In this document: positions 31,319 to 39,905 of the stretch, in pieces
Layout: every line of letters begins with the position of its first letter
Position numbering within the stretch: the stretch's first letter is position 1
NCBI GenBank assembly: GCA_030041115.1
Contig: JASHOM010000077.1
Span: 1 to 50,695 of the forward strand
Direction of reading: 5' to 3'
Source: Vulcanimicrobiota bacterium
Lineage (GTDB): Bacteria > Vulcanimicrobiota > Vulcanimicrobiia > Vulcanimicrobiales > Vulcanimicrobiaceae
Length of the DNA: 50,695 nucleotides
Notes under the pieces: generated by a model
Told to the model about the DNA's origin: nothing
The model's input: only the letters and a program-made list of their open reading frames with translations
Database searches by the model: none
Position numbers and translations under genes: made by a program

Positions 31319-32152
31319 TCATGCGATCGGGTTGGCGGCGGCAGCGATGCGGGTCGCCGCGATGAAGGCTTGGAGTAACGCCGGGTACTCGCGGGATTCA
31401 AAACGCACGGCGCGGCCGCCGATGCGTTTGAATCCCGGCATCAGCTCGATAAAGTCGGCGTGCTCGACGCCGGCGGTTTCGAGGGTCAACTCGAACGGCG
31501 AATCGAAAACGAACGGGCGGGCTTGAGCGATGCGACCCATCGCTTCACGCGCACCGGCGCGAATGGCGTCGCACGCGGCCTGCGGAGTGAGGGAGTTCAC
31601 CGCGGAGAAGCCGATCGCGTCCTTTACCGCGACGCCGACCGCCCAAGGCAGCTCGCGAACGACTTCGCTCACGATGGTGCGATCGCCCGTGATCAGAACG
31701 ACGGGAACCCCGTAGCTTCCGGCGAGCGCGGCGTTGAGCGTGGCTTCGCTGCACGGCTTGCCGTTGACGGCAACGGAATAGATCGCTTCGCTGAAGGTGT
31801 GCGCGAGGGTCGCGCAGTCACCTGCCTTTGCGTGATAGCCGGTGAAGAAAGCCGCATCGACGCTCGAATTGAGTCCCTGCATCATGCTCCACGGTTTGGG
31901 CGCGCCGGAGATGACCCGCAAATCGCCGGCGGCGGGTAACTCGTCGAGTAACAAGTTGCGCATCGACCAGTGGGCGTCGTTGACGATCAGCGCGGCGGCT
32001 CCGCCCTGGCGTGCGCCCTCGATGGCCGCGCCGACCTCGCGCGTCATGTAGCGCCGAAAGACGGGATACTCGTACGCATCGCCCGGATCGCACTGCTTCC
32101 ACGAGCAGATGCCCGCCGTTCCCTCCATGTCGCAAGACATGTACACGTTCAT
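31319..32152 (-). CDS. M55 family D-aminopeptidase-like protein (DppA-like), copy B
   Basis: A 277-residue M55 peptidase with the same ligand set as its neighbour: D8/E10 in SCDMEG, H61 in NDAHWSMRN, histidine in GYHAKAG and glutamate in CSEATLNAA. The pair are clear paralogues over their full length, but sequences have diverged well beyond recent duplication. Both start directly at the family core, so they are cytoplasmic. The ATG at 32152 follows the TPR gene stop by seven bases. Likely role: release of D-amino acids from imported cell-wall peptides, by family knowledge. Confidence 0.88.
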   Translation of the reverse strand: MNVYMSCDMEGTAGICSWKQCDPGDAYEYPVFRRYMTREVGAAIEGARQGGAAALIVNDAHWSMRNLLLDELPAAGDLRVISGAPKPWSMMQGLNSSVDAAFFTGYHAKAGDCATLAHTFSEAIYSVAVNGKPCSEATLNAALAGSYGVPVVLITGDRTIVSEVVRELPWAVGVAVKDAIGFSAVNSLTPQAACDAIRAGAREAMGRIAQARPFVFDSPFELTLETAGVEHADFIELMPGFKRIGGRAVRFESREYPALLQAFIAATRIAAAANPIA

Positions 32153-32159
32153 GATGCCG

Positions 32160-32612
32160 TCACTCGCGCAGCGCTTCGCGGGCCTGCGACAGCCCGGTCT
32201 GCGCGGCGACGTTGCGCGGATTGGCTCGGAGGGCCCGTTGATAGAGTGGGATCGCTTCCCGGAAGAGGTTGGCGGCGAGATACATGTCGGCGAGCTGCGT
32301 GAGCGCTACGTCGTCGTGAGGATGCGCGGCAATCCGCGCGCGCAGCGTTGCAAGCTGCGCCGCGACCGGCGCCGGCGGTCCGCCTTCGACGGCATCCTGC
32401 GAACCCTGGCGCGGGAGCGCCGTGCTCGTTTGCGCGCCGGCGACTTTGCCGAAGACCGAGCCGGTAACGCCGAACCCGGCCGCCACCAAATAGGCCATCG
32501 TCCCGAGGAAGATCGCCGCGAGGAGCGTGGCGATCGGAACGTAGATGTTCGGCGGCAGACCGCTGCGTTCGACTTCGGGCACGATGATTCGGTTGGACGC
32601 TCGACGAACCAA
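32160..32612 (-). CDS. Membrane-anchored TPR protein
   Basis: A 150-residue protein with one membrane helix (about 24-46, YVPIATLLAAIFLGTMAYLV), a short Gly/Thr linker, and a C-terminal TPR unit (DVALTQLADMYLAANLFREAIPLYQRAL, about 100-128, then NPRNVAAQTGLSQAR). It resembles the small TPR proteins related to cytochrome c maturation factor CcmH/NrfG, but no specific role can be assigned. The start is uncertain: TTG at 32612 uses the full frame, while a GTG eleven codons on is also possible. It is divergent from the SprT-like gene by only seven bases with the starts chosen. Confidence 0.65.
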   Translation of the reverse strand: MVRRASNRIIVPEVERSGLPPNIYVPIATLLAAIFLGTMAYLVAAGFGVTGSVFGKVAGAQTSTALPRQGSQDAVEGGPPAPVAAQLATLRARIAAHPHDDVALTQLADMYLAANLFREAIPLYQRALRANPRNVAAQTGLSQAREALRE

Positions 32613-32619
32613 ATCATGC

Positions 32620-33183
32620 GTGACCCACGCGCTCCCCGGCGAAGCCGACCTTCAGCTCCTCTTCGCGCGTTTGAACTGCGAGTTTTTCAACGGCGAGGCG
32701 CCGGATTGCAAGATTCATTACAACGAGCGTTTCTCCAACTGTGCCGGGCGTACGACGTACGGCCGTCAGCCGTTGGTCGTCGAGCTTTCGGCCAAACATT
32801 TTCGGCGGCATCCCGAGGCGTTGGAAGAGACGCTGCTGCACGAGATGATTCACGCTTGGTGCTACGCGAAATTCCGCGATACCGGGCACGGGGCTCGGTT
32901 CAAACGCAAGATGCAGGAATGCGGCTTGACGTCGATCTACCACGACCTCGGCAACGCCGCGCCGCTGAAGGAATCGAGCAAGCGGTTCATCCTACGATGC
33001 GAGCGCTGCACCTTCGAAGTGCTCCGGCGCGAGCCGCCGCGCCGGCCCGCGAGCTGTCCGCGCTGCAACAAACGTCGCTTCGACGAACGGTATCCGCTGG
33101 CAATTTACGAGGTGATGGAGTTGCGAGCCGCCGGTAACAGCGTCGAGGGCGTGCGCGCCGCGCGGAAAGGTCCGGCACGATGA
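32620..33183 (+). CDS. SprT-like zinc metalloprotease domain protein
   Basis: A 187-residue SprT-family protein. The zinc motif H74-E-M-I-H78 sits in [20 protein letters not shown], where the third ligand is usually the later histidine. A C-terminal zinc ribbon has CERC and CPRC pairs. SprT-like proteases include Spartan, which digests DNA-protein crosslinks; most bacterial members are untested. GTG 32620 is chosen because it avoids overlap with the divergent TPR gene and starts at [19 protein letters not shown]; the frame is open to 32545. It is coupled to fumC by ATGA. Confidence 0.82.
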   Translation: MTHALPGEADLQLLFARLNCEFFNGEAPDCKIHYNERFSNCAGRTTYGRQPLVVELSAKHFRRHPEALEETLLHEMIHAWCYAKFRDTGHGARFKRKMQECGLTSIYHDLGNAAPLKESSKRFILRCERCTFEVLRREPPRRPASCPRCNKRRFDERYPLAIYEVMELRAAGNSVEGVRAARKGPAR

Positions 33184-34592
33184 CGAAGTCCGTGGCGATG
33201 CGTACCGAAAGCGACTCCATGGGGAAGATCGACGTCCCGTCCGATAAGTATTACGGCGCTCAGACGGCGCGCTCGCTCGTTCACTTCGACATCGGCGAGC
33301 CGGCGTGGCCGCGCGACGTGATGCCGCGGCAAGTAATCGCGGCGATGGCCGTGCTGAAGAAAGCCGCGGCAATCGTGAATCGCGATCTCGGGAAGCTCGG
33401 CGAGGAGAAGATGCGTTTGATCGTTCGAGCCGCCGAGGAGGCGGCCGAAGGAAAACTCGACGCGAATTTTCCCTTACGGGTGTGGCAGACGGGCTCCGGT
33501 ACGCAGACGAACATGAACGTCAACGAGGTCATTTCGAATCGCGCGATCGAGTTGGCCGGTGGCGAAATGGGTTCGAAAATCCCGATTCATCCCAACGATG
33601 ACGTCAATATGTCGCAGTCCTCCAACGACACGTTCCCCACGGCGATGCACGTCGCCGGGGCGCAAGCGATGGCGGCGATGCTGCCCGCGGTGAAAGCGCT
33701 GCGCGACGCGCTGCATGCCAAGGCCAAAGGCTGGTCGCACATCGTCAAGGTGGGGCGCACGCATCTACAGGACGCGACTCCGCTGACCTTGGAGCAAGAG
33801 TTCTCGGGCTACGTCACGCAGCTCGATCGCGCGATGGCCGCCTGCAGGGAGGCGCTGGATCCGCTCTACGACCTGGCGATCGGCGGCACCGCGGTAGGGA
33901 CCGGGCTCAACGCGCACCCGCAATTCGGCGAGCGGACCGCGGCCAAGATTGCCGAGTTGACCGGTTTGCCGTTCCGGTCGCACCCGAACAAGTTCACCGC
34001 GCTTGCCTCACACGACGATTTCGTCTTTGCCTCCGGCGCGCTCAAGATGCTAGCCGCCGCTCTGATGAAGATTGCCAACGACATTCGCTGGCTCGCATCG
34101 GGCCCGCGGGCCGGGATCGGCGAGCTCGTGCTACCGGAGAACGAGCCGGGAAGCTCGATCATGCCGGGCAAGGTGAATCCGACTCAGTCGGAAGCGATGA
34201 CGATGGTCTGCGTGCAGGTGTATGGCAACGATCTAGCGATCGGCTTCGGCGCGTCGCAGGGAAACTTTGAACTCAACGTCTTCAATCCGGTCATCATCTA
34301 CAATTTCTTGCACTCGACGACCCTCTTGCGCGACGCCTGCACGATGTTCCGCGAGCACGCAGTGGAGGGCCTTGCGGCTAACGAAGAGCAAATCAAAAGG
34401 TATCTCGACGAATCCCTCATGGTGGTCACGGCGCTCTCACCGAAAATCGGCTACGACAAAGCTGCCGCGGTCGCAAAGAAGGCGCATCACGAAAAGACGA
34501 CGCTCAAGGCGGCCGCGCTTGCGCTCGGCCACGTGACCGAAGAAGAGTACGATCGCATCGTCGTTCCGAGAAGAATGACGTCGCCCGGATGA
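33180..34592 (+). CDS. fumC: Class II fumarate hydratase FumC
   Basis: A 470-residue class II fumarase, converting fumarate and malate in the citric acid cycle without an Fe-S cluster. Signature segments are [55 protein letters not shown] (region with the active-site histidine) and [15 protein letters not shown], the family signature with the catalytic serine loop. Full length, no missing key residue. ATG 33180 overlaps the SprT-like stop as ATGA; a second ATG at 33198 or 33219 is possible because the family core starts at [11 protein letters not shown]. Confidence 0.96.
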   Translation: MTKSVAMRTESDSMGKIDVPSDKYYGAQTARSLVHFDIGEPAWPRDVMPRQVIAAMAVLKKAAAIVNRDLGKLGEEKMRLIVRAAEEAAEGKLDANFPLRVWQTGSGTQTNMNVNEVISNRAIELAGGEMGSKIPIHPNDDVNMSQSSNDTFPTAMHVAGAQAMAAMLPAVKALRDALHAKAKGWSHIVKVGRTHLQDATPLTLEQEFSGYVTQLDRAMAACREALDPLYDLAIGGTAVGTGLNAHPQFGERTAAKIAELTGLPFRSHPNKFTALASHDDFVFASGALKMLAAALMKIANDIRWLASGPRAGIGELVLPENEPGSSIMPGKVNPTQSEAMTMVCVQVYGNDLAIGFGASQGNFELNVFNPVIIYNFLHSTTLLRDACTMFREHAVEGLAANEEQIKRYLDESLMVVTALSPKIGYDKAAAVAKKAHHEKTTLKAAALALGHVTEEEYDRIVVPRRMTSPG

Positions 34593-34638
34593 CCCGAACG
34601 CCCGCCGGCAACGCAGACGTCCCGCCGCGAGCTACCGC

Positions 34639-34959
34639 CTACGACCCCGGAGCTCGGTAGTTGACGTGCTTTTTTGCGGCTTCGTCGATTTGTTCGGGCG
34701 TGAGAAGGACCGTCGCTCGCGTCCGGATCGCCCCCGTCGCCGAGACGGTCAGCGAAATCGCCGCCATCGCTTCCTGATCGGGAACGTCGACGATGAGGGC
34801 GGCGTCATCGGCGCCGAACGCGAAGTAAAATGCCTCGAGTTTTCCGTTGAACTGCGCGAGGACGTCGGCCGCCGCCTTACGCCGTGCCGAACCTCCGTCC
34901 TCGAGCACTCCCTTGGCGCCCTCGGCCGTATATGAAAGCTGGATCAAGAATTTAGGCAT
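34639..34959 (-). CDS. GYD domain protein
   Basis: A 106-residue protein of the GYD-domain family (alpha-beta barrel-like dimeric fold). It starts with MPKFLIQLSYTAEGAKGVLEDG and continues with AFYFAFGADDAALIVDVPD, the characteristic core. Function of the family is unknown. ATG 34959 has AAGGAG seven bases upstream. It lies 87 bases after the TauE-like gene on the same strand and converges on fumC. The 46 bases to the fumC stop contain CTACCG/CGGTAG, a weak inverted repeat without a U-tract. Confidence 0.84.
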   Translation of the reverse strand: MPKFLIQLSYTAEGAKGVLEDGGSARRKAAADVLAQFNGKLEAFYFAFGADDAALIVDVPDQEAMAAISLTVSATGAIRTRATVLLTPEQIDEAAKKHVNYRAPGS

Positions 34960-35046
34960 CGTGTTGCTCCTTCGATCTCATAGACCTCGACGACGCTTGA
35001 CTTGTGCCAAGAGGCGGTGAATCCTTGACGGTCCGGGAAGGCGACG

Positions 35047-35817
35047 TCAGAGCTGCCGCCAGACGAGGGTGGCGGCCGCGACGACGAGAGCGATCGCGAC
35101 CACGACGAGCAGCTGCGGCGAACGCAGACGGAGCGAGAGGCGCGCGCCGATCGGTCCGCCAAGCAATCCACCCGCGACGAGCGGAACGACGTCGCGCGCG
35201 ACGATGTCGCGCTGCAGGGCGTGGACGACCAAACCGACCGGCGACGTGAGCAGAATCGCGAAGTGGGAAGTCGCGCTGATCGCATGCGCGGGCAGCTCGG
35301 AGAAGTAGAGAAAGGTCGGTACCAAGACGATGCCGCCGCCCAAACCGAAGAGGCTCGAGAAAAGTCCGACGACGAACCCCAGCGCCAAGGCGCCGCGATA
35401 CGACATCCCCTTGATCGAGGTAACGCGCTCTCGTTCGACGCGCCCCGCCACCCGCCGCTGGGCATTCCAGATCATGTCGACCGCGACGGCAACCAGCAGC
35501 GCGGCGAGAATGGCGTCGAAGAGCCGCGGCGAGATGTGAAACGACGCGATCGCACCGAGCACGCCGCCGGGTAGGCCTCCGGCGGCGATGAGCAACCCGA
35601 TCTTGAGATGAACGCGTCGCTGGAGCAGGTACGTGAAGGCGCCGCTCGCGCTGTTTGCCACGATCAAGACCAGCGACGTGCCGGCGGCGTACGCCGGCGC
35701 GAAGCCCAAGAAAATACGGAGGATCGGTACGAGGATGAAGCCGCCGCCGAGCCCGACCATGGAGCCGAAGACGCTGGCGACGAACGCGGCGGCGAAGAGC
35801 TCCAGTGCGAAGCGCAC
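35047..35817 (-). CDS. TauE/SafE family anion exporter
   Basis: A 256-residue membrane protein with about eight helices in two repeated halves. Each half has the family pattern GSMVGLGGGFILVPILRIF (about 18-36) and SSLFGLGGGIVLVPTFLYF (about 153-171). TauE/SafE proteins export sulfite, sulfoacetate or similar organosulfur anions. The start is GTG 35817, 15 bases after the efp stop, with no strong ribosome site, so coupling to efp is likely. Substrate is unknown. Confidence 0.88.
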   Translation of the reverse strand: MRFALELFAAAFVASVFGSMVGLGGGFILVPILRIFLGFAPAYAAGTSLVLIVANSASGAFTYLLQRRVHLKIGLLIAAGGLPGGVLGAIASFHISPRLFDAILAALLVAVAVDMIWNAQRRVAGRVERERVTSIKGMSYRGALALGFVVGLFSSLFGLGGGIVLVPTFLYFSELPAHAISATSHFAILLTSPVGLVVHALQRDIVARDVVPLVAGGLLGGPIGARLSLRLRSPQLLVVVAIALVVAAATLVWRQL

Positions 35818-35832
35818 GCGGCGCTCGAGAGG

Positions 35833-36393
35833 TTAGCCGGCCCGGCCGAGGTAACGGCGGTCGCGCGTGTCGATGCGGATGACGTCCCCGCTTTCGACGA
35901 AGAGCGGAACCGCAACGGTGGCGCCCGTTTCGAGCTTGGCGGGTTTCGTCACGTTGGTTGCGGTGTCGCCGCGGAATCCGGGATCGGTTTGGACGATTCG
36001 CAGCTCTACGTGGGCCGGAAGGTCGACGCCGATCGGCGTGCCATCGTGAAGCTGAACGTCCACGACCATTCCGTCCTTCAGGAAGTCGGCAGGGTCGCCG
36101 ATGAGGTCGCGCTGCAACGTGACGTTCTCGAACGTCTGCTGATCCATGAAGTGATAGCCGTCGCCGTCGTTATAGAGCATCTGCATCTGGCGGTTGTCCA
36201 CGATGGCGCGCTCGAGCTTCTCGCCGGCGCGAAACGTGCGCTCGAGCGTGGTACCGGTCTTGACGTTCTTCAGGCGGGTGCGGACGAAGGCCGAGCCTTT
36301 CCCGGGCTTGACGTGAAGGAACTCGATGACGGTCCAGAGCTGGCCGTCGACGACGATGGTCACACCGTTGCGTAGGTCATTTGACGAAATCAT
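35833..36393 (-). CDS. efp: Translation elongation factor P
   Basis: A 186-residue EF-P with three beta-barrel domains. It rescues ribosomes stalled at proline stretches, several of which occur in this window (for example the linker at 18080-18170). The tip that enters the peptidyl-transferase centre reads HVKPGKGSAFVR, with lysine K32 at the usual modification site, so a lysine-based modification is expected. The C-terminal family motif GDVIRIDTRDRRYLGRA is intact. ATG 36393 has GAGGGG upstream. Confidence 0.96.
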   Translation of the reverse strand: MISSNDLRNGVTIVVDGQLWTVIEFLHVKPGKGSAFVRTRLKNVKTGTTLERTFRAGEKLERAIVDNRQMQMLYNDGDGYHFMDQQTFENVTLQRDLIGDPADFLKDGMVVDVQLHDGTPIGVDLPAHVELRIVQTDPGFRGDTATNVTKPAKLETGATVAVPLFVESGDVIRIDTRDRRYLGRAG

Positions 36394-36448
36394 CAGTTCC
36401 CCTCAGTACGGGCTGCAGCGAGGCAAGCCCTGGCGAAGGCCGGTTCGG

Positions 36449-37051
36449 CTAACCGTGCGGCCGGGAGAGGCGAATCGAGCTCTCGGCTCCGGTTCGAAGA
36501 CGGCGAATGTTCTCGCGATGCGTGAAGAGAATCAGCAGCGCGGAGAAGACGCCGTAGAGCGTTTCAGGCAACGAACGGGTGACAGCCCAAATGGCGATCG
36601 GCGCGAGCACGCTGCCGAGCATGGATCCGACCGAGGAATAGCGAGTAACGAGCGCCCCGGCGAGCCAGCCACCGGCCGCAACCAGCCCTGCCGGCCAGCA
36701 GAGCGCAAAGATCGCGCCGAACGACGTTGCAACCCCTTTGCCTCCTTTGAAGCGAAGCCATGGCGAGAAGCAGTGCCCCAGCACGGCTGCGGCGGCGACG
36801 AGGGATGCGGGAGTCGCGCCGGAGGGGAGCGCCCACAGCGTCGGGGCAAAGCCTTTGAGGGCATCGAACAGCAGGACGGCGATTGCGCCGGCTCGCCCCA
36901 GCGCTCGCAATGCATTCATCGCGCCGATGTTTCCCGAGCCCACGCGCCGTATGTCGGTGCGATAGAAGAGTCTGCCGACGATGTAACCGAACGGAATCGA
37001 TCCGATCAGAAAGGCGCCGGCTGCGGCGGCGACGAGGAACGTGATCGTCAC
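36449..37051 (-). CDS. plsY: PlsY acyl-phosphate:glycerol-3-phosphate acyltransferase
   Basis: A 200-residue inner-membrane protein with the three PlsY loops: GSIPFGYIVGR (about 17-27), GSGNIGAMNALRALG (about 39-53) and FKGGKGVATSFG (about 101-112). It makes lysophosphatidic acid from acyl phosphate, the first step of phospholipid synthesis. Five membrane helices are visible, as expected. The GTG start shares GTGA with the der stop, so synthesis is coupled to the GTPase. Length is normal. Confidence 0.95.
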   Translation of the reverse strand: MTITFLVAAAAGAFLIGSIPFGYIVGRLFYRTDIRRVGSGNIGAMNALRALGRAGAIAVLLFDALKGFAPTLWALPSGATPASLVAAAAVLGHCFSPWLRFKGGKGVATSFGAIFALCWPAGLVAAGGWLAGALVTRYSSVGSMLGSVLAPIAIWAVTRSLPETLYGVFSALLILFTHRENIRRLRTGAESSIRLSRPHG

Positions 37052-38397
37052 CCTTCCTCGTCCTTTCGGCGCGCGCGAAACTCGAGCGTCAGCGGCACCC
37101 CTTCAAAGTCGAAGTGCCGGCGAAGCGTGTTCTCCAAGAAGCGCTTGTAATGCGGTTGGACGAGCTGCGGATCGTTGCAGTGAAAGACGAAGATCGGCGG
37201 GTGCGTTGCCGGCTGCGCGGCATAGTAAATCCGCAGGACTCCGGCCGCCGTCGCGGGTGCCGGATGTGCGAGGACGGCGCTGCGTATGGTGGCGTTGAGC
37301 TGCGCGGTGGGAATGCGCCGGTCGAGATTCTCGGCGACGTGCGCGACGATCGGCATGAGACTCCCCAGGCGGCGATGCGTCTTTGCCGAGAGAAACGTGA
37401 TCGGTGCGAAGCCGGCAAAAGGTATCAGCTCGTGCACGACGCCGGCGAGTTCATTCTGGCTGATCTCGCCGCCTTGCTCGCGAACGAGGTCCCACTTGTT
37501 GCCGACGATGACGAGCCCCTTACGCTCCTCCAAGACGATGCCCGCGAGACGGCGGTCTTGGGTCATGACGCCGGCCATCGCATCGAAAACGAGCACGGCG
37601 ACGTCGCAGCGGGCGATTGCGGCGAGCGAGCGCAGCGCGGCGTAGTATTCGATCGCTCCCAGTGCCTCGGGCTTCTTGCGAAAACCGGCCGTGTCGACCA
37701 CCCGGAAGGAACCGTCGCGCCACCGGAAGAGCGCGTCAACCGCATCGCGCGTCGTTCCCGGGCTGTGCGAAACGAGGGTTCGCTCTTCCCCCACGATCGC
37801 GTTGACCAACGAGCTTTTGCCGACGTTCGGACGCCCGATCACCGCCAGCGCGAGTTCGTCGGCCGGCGTGGCGTCGGCCGCCGCCGGCAACAGCGCAACG
37901 ATGCGGTCGAGCAAATCGCCGGTGCCCTCGCCGTGGATCGCCGAAACGGCAAGCGGTTCGCCGAAACCCAACGGGCTGAACTCCGCATAGATCGCTGACG
38001 CCGCGTCGGGCGCCTCGGCCTTATTTGCGACCAAAACGATGGGCCGGCGCTTGCGGCGCAGGATGGTCGCGACGTCGTCGTCGAGCGGATGGATGCCGGT
38101 TCGAGCGTCCACGACCATGACGATGACGTCCGACTCGTCGGCGGCAGCCTCGGCCTGCCGGCGAGTGGCATCGGCCAGCTCGATGCCGTGCGCCATGTCG
38201 GCATCCGGGTCGATCCCTGCCGTATCGACGATACTGAAGGACCGGCCACGCCAGTCGCAGAGCGCGTAGAGGCGGTCGCGCGTGACCCCGGGCGTATCTT
38301 CCACGATCGCCAGCCGGCGGCCAATCAGGCGGTTGAAGAGCGCGCTCTTCCCGACGTTCGGCCGCCCGACGATTGCGACCGTCGCCGGTTGGAGCAT
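37048..38397 (-). CDS. der: Ribosome-associated GTPase Der
   Basis: A 449-residue GTPase with two tandem G domains, unique to Der/EngA, needed for 50S ribosome assembly. Domain 1 has GRPNVGKSALFN near 11, TPGVTRDRLY and DTAGI. Domain 2 has GRPNVGKSSLVN near 190, SPGTTRDAVD and DTAGFRKK. The guanine-specificity motif is NKAE in domain 1 rather than NKxD, and the normal NKWD in domain 2. The KH-like C-terminal domain is complete (HCNDPQLVQPHYKRFLENTL). It is the first gene of the der-plsY-efp-tauE-GYD run, with AAGGGAAGGA before its ATG. Confidence 0.95.
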   Translation of the reverse strand: MLQPATVAIVGRPNVGKSALFNRLIGRRLAIVEDTPGVTRDRLYALCDWRGRSFSIVDTAGIDPDADMAHGIELADATRRQAEAAADESDVIVMVVDARTGIHPLDDDVATILRRKRRPIVLVANKAEAPDAASAIYAEFSPLGFGEPLAVSAIHGEGTGDLLDRIVALLPAAADATPADELALAVIGRPNVGKSSLVNAIVGEERTLVSHSPGTTRDAVDALFRWRDGSFRVVDTAGFRKKPEALGAIEYYAALRSLAAIARCDVAVLVFDAMAGVMTQDRRLAGIVLEERKGLVIVGNKWDLVREQGGEISQNELAGVVHELIPFAGFAPITFLSAKTHRRLGSLMPIVAHVAENLDRRIPTAQLNATIRSAVLAHPAPATAAGVLRIYYAAQPATHPPIFVFHCNDPQLVQPHYKRFLENTLRRHFDFEGVPLTLEFRARRKDEEG

Positions 38398-38412
38398 TCC
38401 TTCCCTTTCTCA

Positions 38413-38440
38413 ATCGGCCGGCACGAGACCCATCGGCCGG
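38413..38440. repeat. Direct repeat in the der/miaB divergent gap
   Basis: ATCGGCCGG occurs at 38413-38421 and again at 38432-38440, 19 bases apart (about two helical turns). Each copy contains the palindrome CGGCCG. It lies in the 80-base divergent region and could be a regulator site. No clear promoter boxes are visible. Confidence 0.4.
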
Positions 38441-38477
38441 AACGGCGGGGGCGTCGAGCGAACAGCGCAGTGCGAGC

Positions 38478-39902
38478 ATGCCCAGCGTCTACATCGAGAC
38501 CTTCGGCTGTCAGATGAACGAAGCCGACTCCCGTTACATTGCCGAGCGCGCGGCGTCGGCCGGGTACAGCGTCGCCGCGGCTGCCGAAGAGGCGAACGTC
38601 GTCATCCTCAACACCTGTACGGTGCGCGACAGTGCGGAACGGCGCGCGTACGGCCGTATGAACCACTTCAAAGCGCTCAAGGATTCGGATCCCAGCGTGC
38701 GGTTGGTAGTCGCCGGCTGTTTGGCGGAGCAAGATCGCCGGCTCATGCGCGAGCGCGCGCCGCACGTCGATGCGATCTTCGGCACTGCGGAGCTGGCGCA
38801 ACTCGGCGATCAGCTCGCGGCATGGGAAGCGGACTTCGGCGAATCCCGGGCGCAGCGCGACGCTCGCGACGACATGCTGCGGTTCGCTCTCGGCGGCAGG
38901 GCCGACGGAGTCGCCGACGCGTTTTCGCGTCTGCGCGCCTTCGTCACGGTGCAGCGCGGCTGCTCCTACTACTGCACGTTTTGCATCGTGCCGCACGTGC
39001 GGGGCCGCTTCGACCATCGGCCACGGGGCGCGATCGTTGCAGAGGTGCGCGACCGGATAGCGCAGGGAGCTCGAGAGATCACGCTGGTCGGCCAAACGGT
39101 AAACGCTTGGCGCGATCCGGCCGGCGGCGCCGATTTCGGCGATCTTTGCGCGACCGTCGCACGGCAGCCGGGTTTGGAGCGGCTCACGTTCATCTCGCCG
39201 CATCCCAAGGATTTCACCGAGAAAGTTCTCGATCAACTCGGCGCGATTGCGCAGCTCAACCCGAGGATTCATCTGCCGCTGCAAGCGGCGAGCGACGCGA
39301 TCTTGCGGCGTATGAATCGGAAATACACGCTCGCCTCCTTCGATCGCGTCGTGACGTCGATTCGCCGGCGCATTCCCGAGTGCGCGATCACGACCGACCT
39401 CATCGTCGGGTTCCCCGGCGAGACGGAGGAAGATTTCGAGGCGACGCTCGAGTACGTCAACCGCGGCGTCTTTGCAAATGCTTTCACGTTTATTTATTCG
39501 ATTCGGCGCGGAACGCCGGCCGCACGTTGGGAGCAGGTGCCCAGAACCGTCGCGCTCGAGCGCTTCGGCCGTCTGCTCGACGCCCAGAATCGCGTGACCC
39601 GCGCCTATCACGACCGTAAGGTCGGGCGAATCGTACGCGCGCTCATCGTGGGGGACTCCAAGAAAGACGCGAGCCGCCTGACGGCCAAGACGGTCGATAA
39701 CGTCACGATCGTTGCGCGCAAGCCTCCGGACTACTCCGATTCGCCCGCGTGCGACGACCATCCCTACGCGCGAACGCCGTGGCTCGACGTCGCGATCGAA
39801 AGCGCGCACGTTTGGGGCTGCACCGGGACGGCACTGGGACGCGCCGAGCGATTCGCACAGAGCGCGCGCGCCGTAACGCAGCCGACGATCAGTCTGATCT
39901 AA
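38478..39902 (+). CDS. miaB: MiaB tRNA-2-methylthio-N6-dimethylallyladenosine synthase
   Basis: A 474-residue radical-SAM methylthiotransferase that adds the 2-methylthio group to i6A37 of tRNA. The N-terminal domain has its three cluster cysteines (C11 in TFGCQMNEADS, one in LNTCTVRD, one in VAGCLAEQ). The radical-SAM cluster motif is C-Y-Y-x-C-x-x-C-like: RGCSYYCTFCIVPHVRG. A TRAM-like region ends the protein. ATG 38478 is chosen since MPSVYIETFGCQMN is the family start; the open frame extends 35 codons further into the divergent gap. Its substrate-maker MiaA is encoded 10 kb downstream in this cluster. Confidence 0.95.
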   Translation: MPSVYIETFGCQMNEADSRYIAERAASAGYSVAAAAEEANVVILNTCTVRDSAERRAYGRMNHFKALKDSDPSVRLVVAGCLAEQDRRLMRERAPHVDAIFGTAELAQLGDQLAAWEADFGESRAQRDARDDMLRFALGGRADGVADAFSRLRAFVTVQRGCSYYCTFCIVPHVRGRFDHRPRGAIVAEVRDRIAQGAREITLVGQTVNAWRDPAGGADFGDLCATVARQPGLERLTFISPHPKDFTEKVLDQLGAIAQLNPRIHLPLQAASDAILRRMNRKYTLASFDRVVTSIRRRIPECAITTDLIVGFPGETEEDFEATLEYVNRGVFANAFTFIYSIRRGTPAARWEQVPRTVALERFGRLLDAQNRVTRAYHDRKVGRIVRALIVGDSKKDASRLTAKTVDNVTIVARKPPDYSDSPACDDHPYARTPWLDVAIESAHVWGCTGTALGRAERFAQSARAVTQPTISLI

Positions 39903-39905
39903 CCC

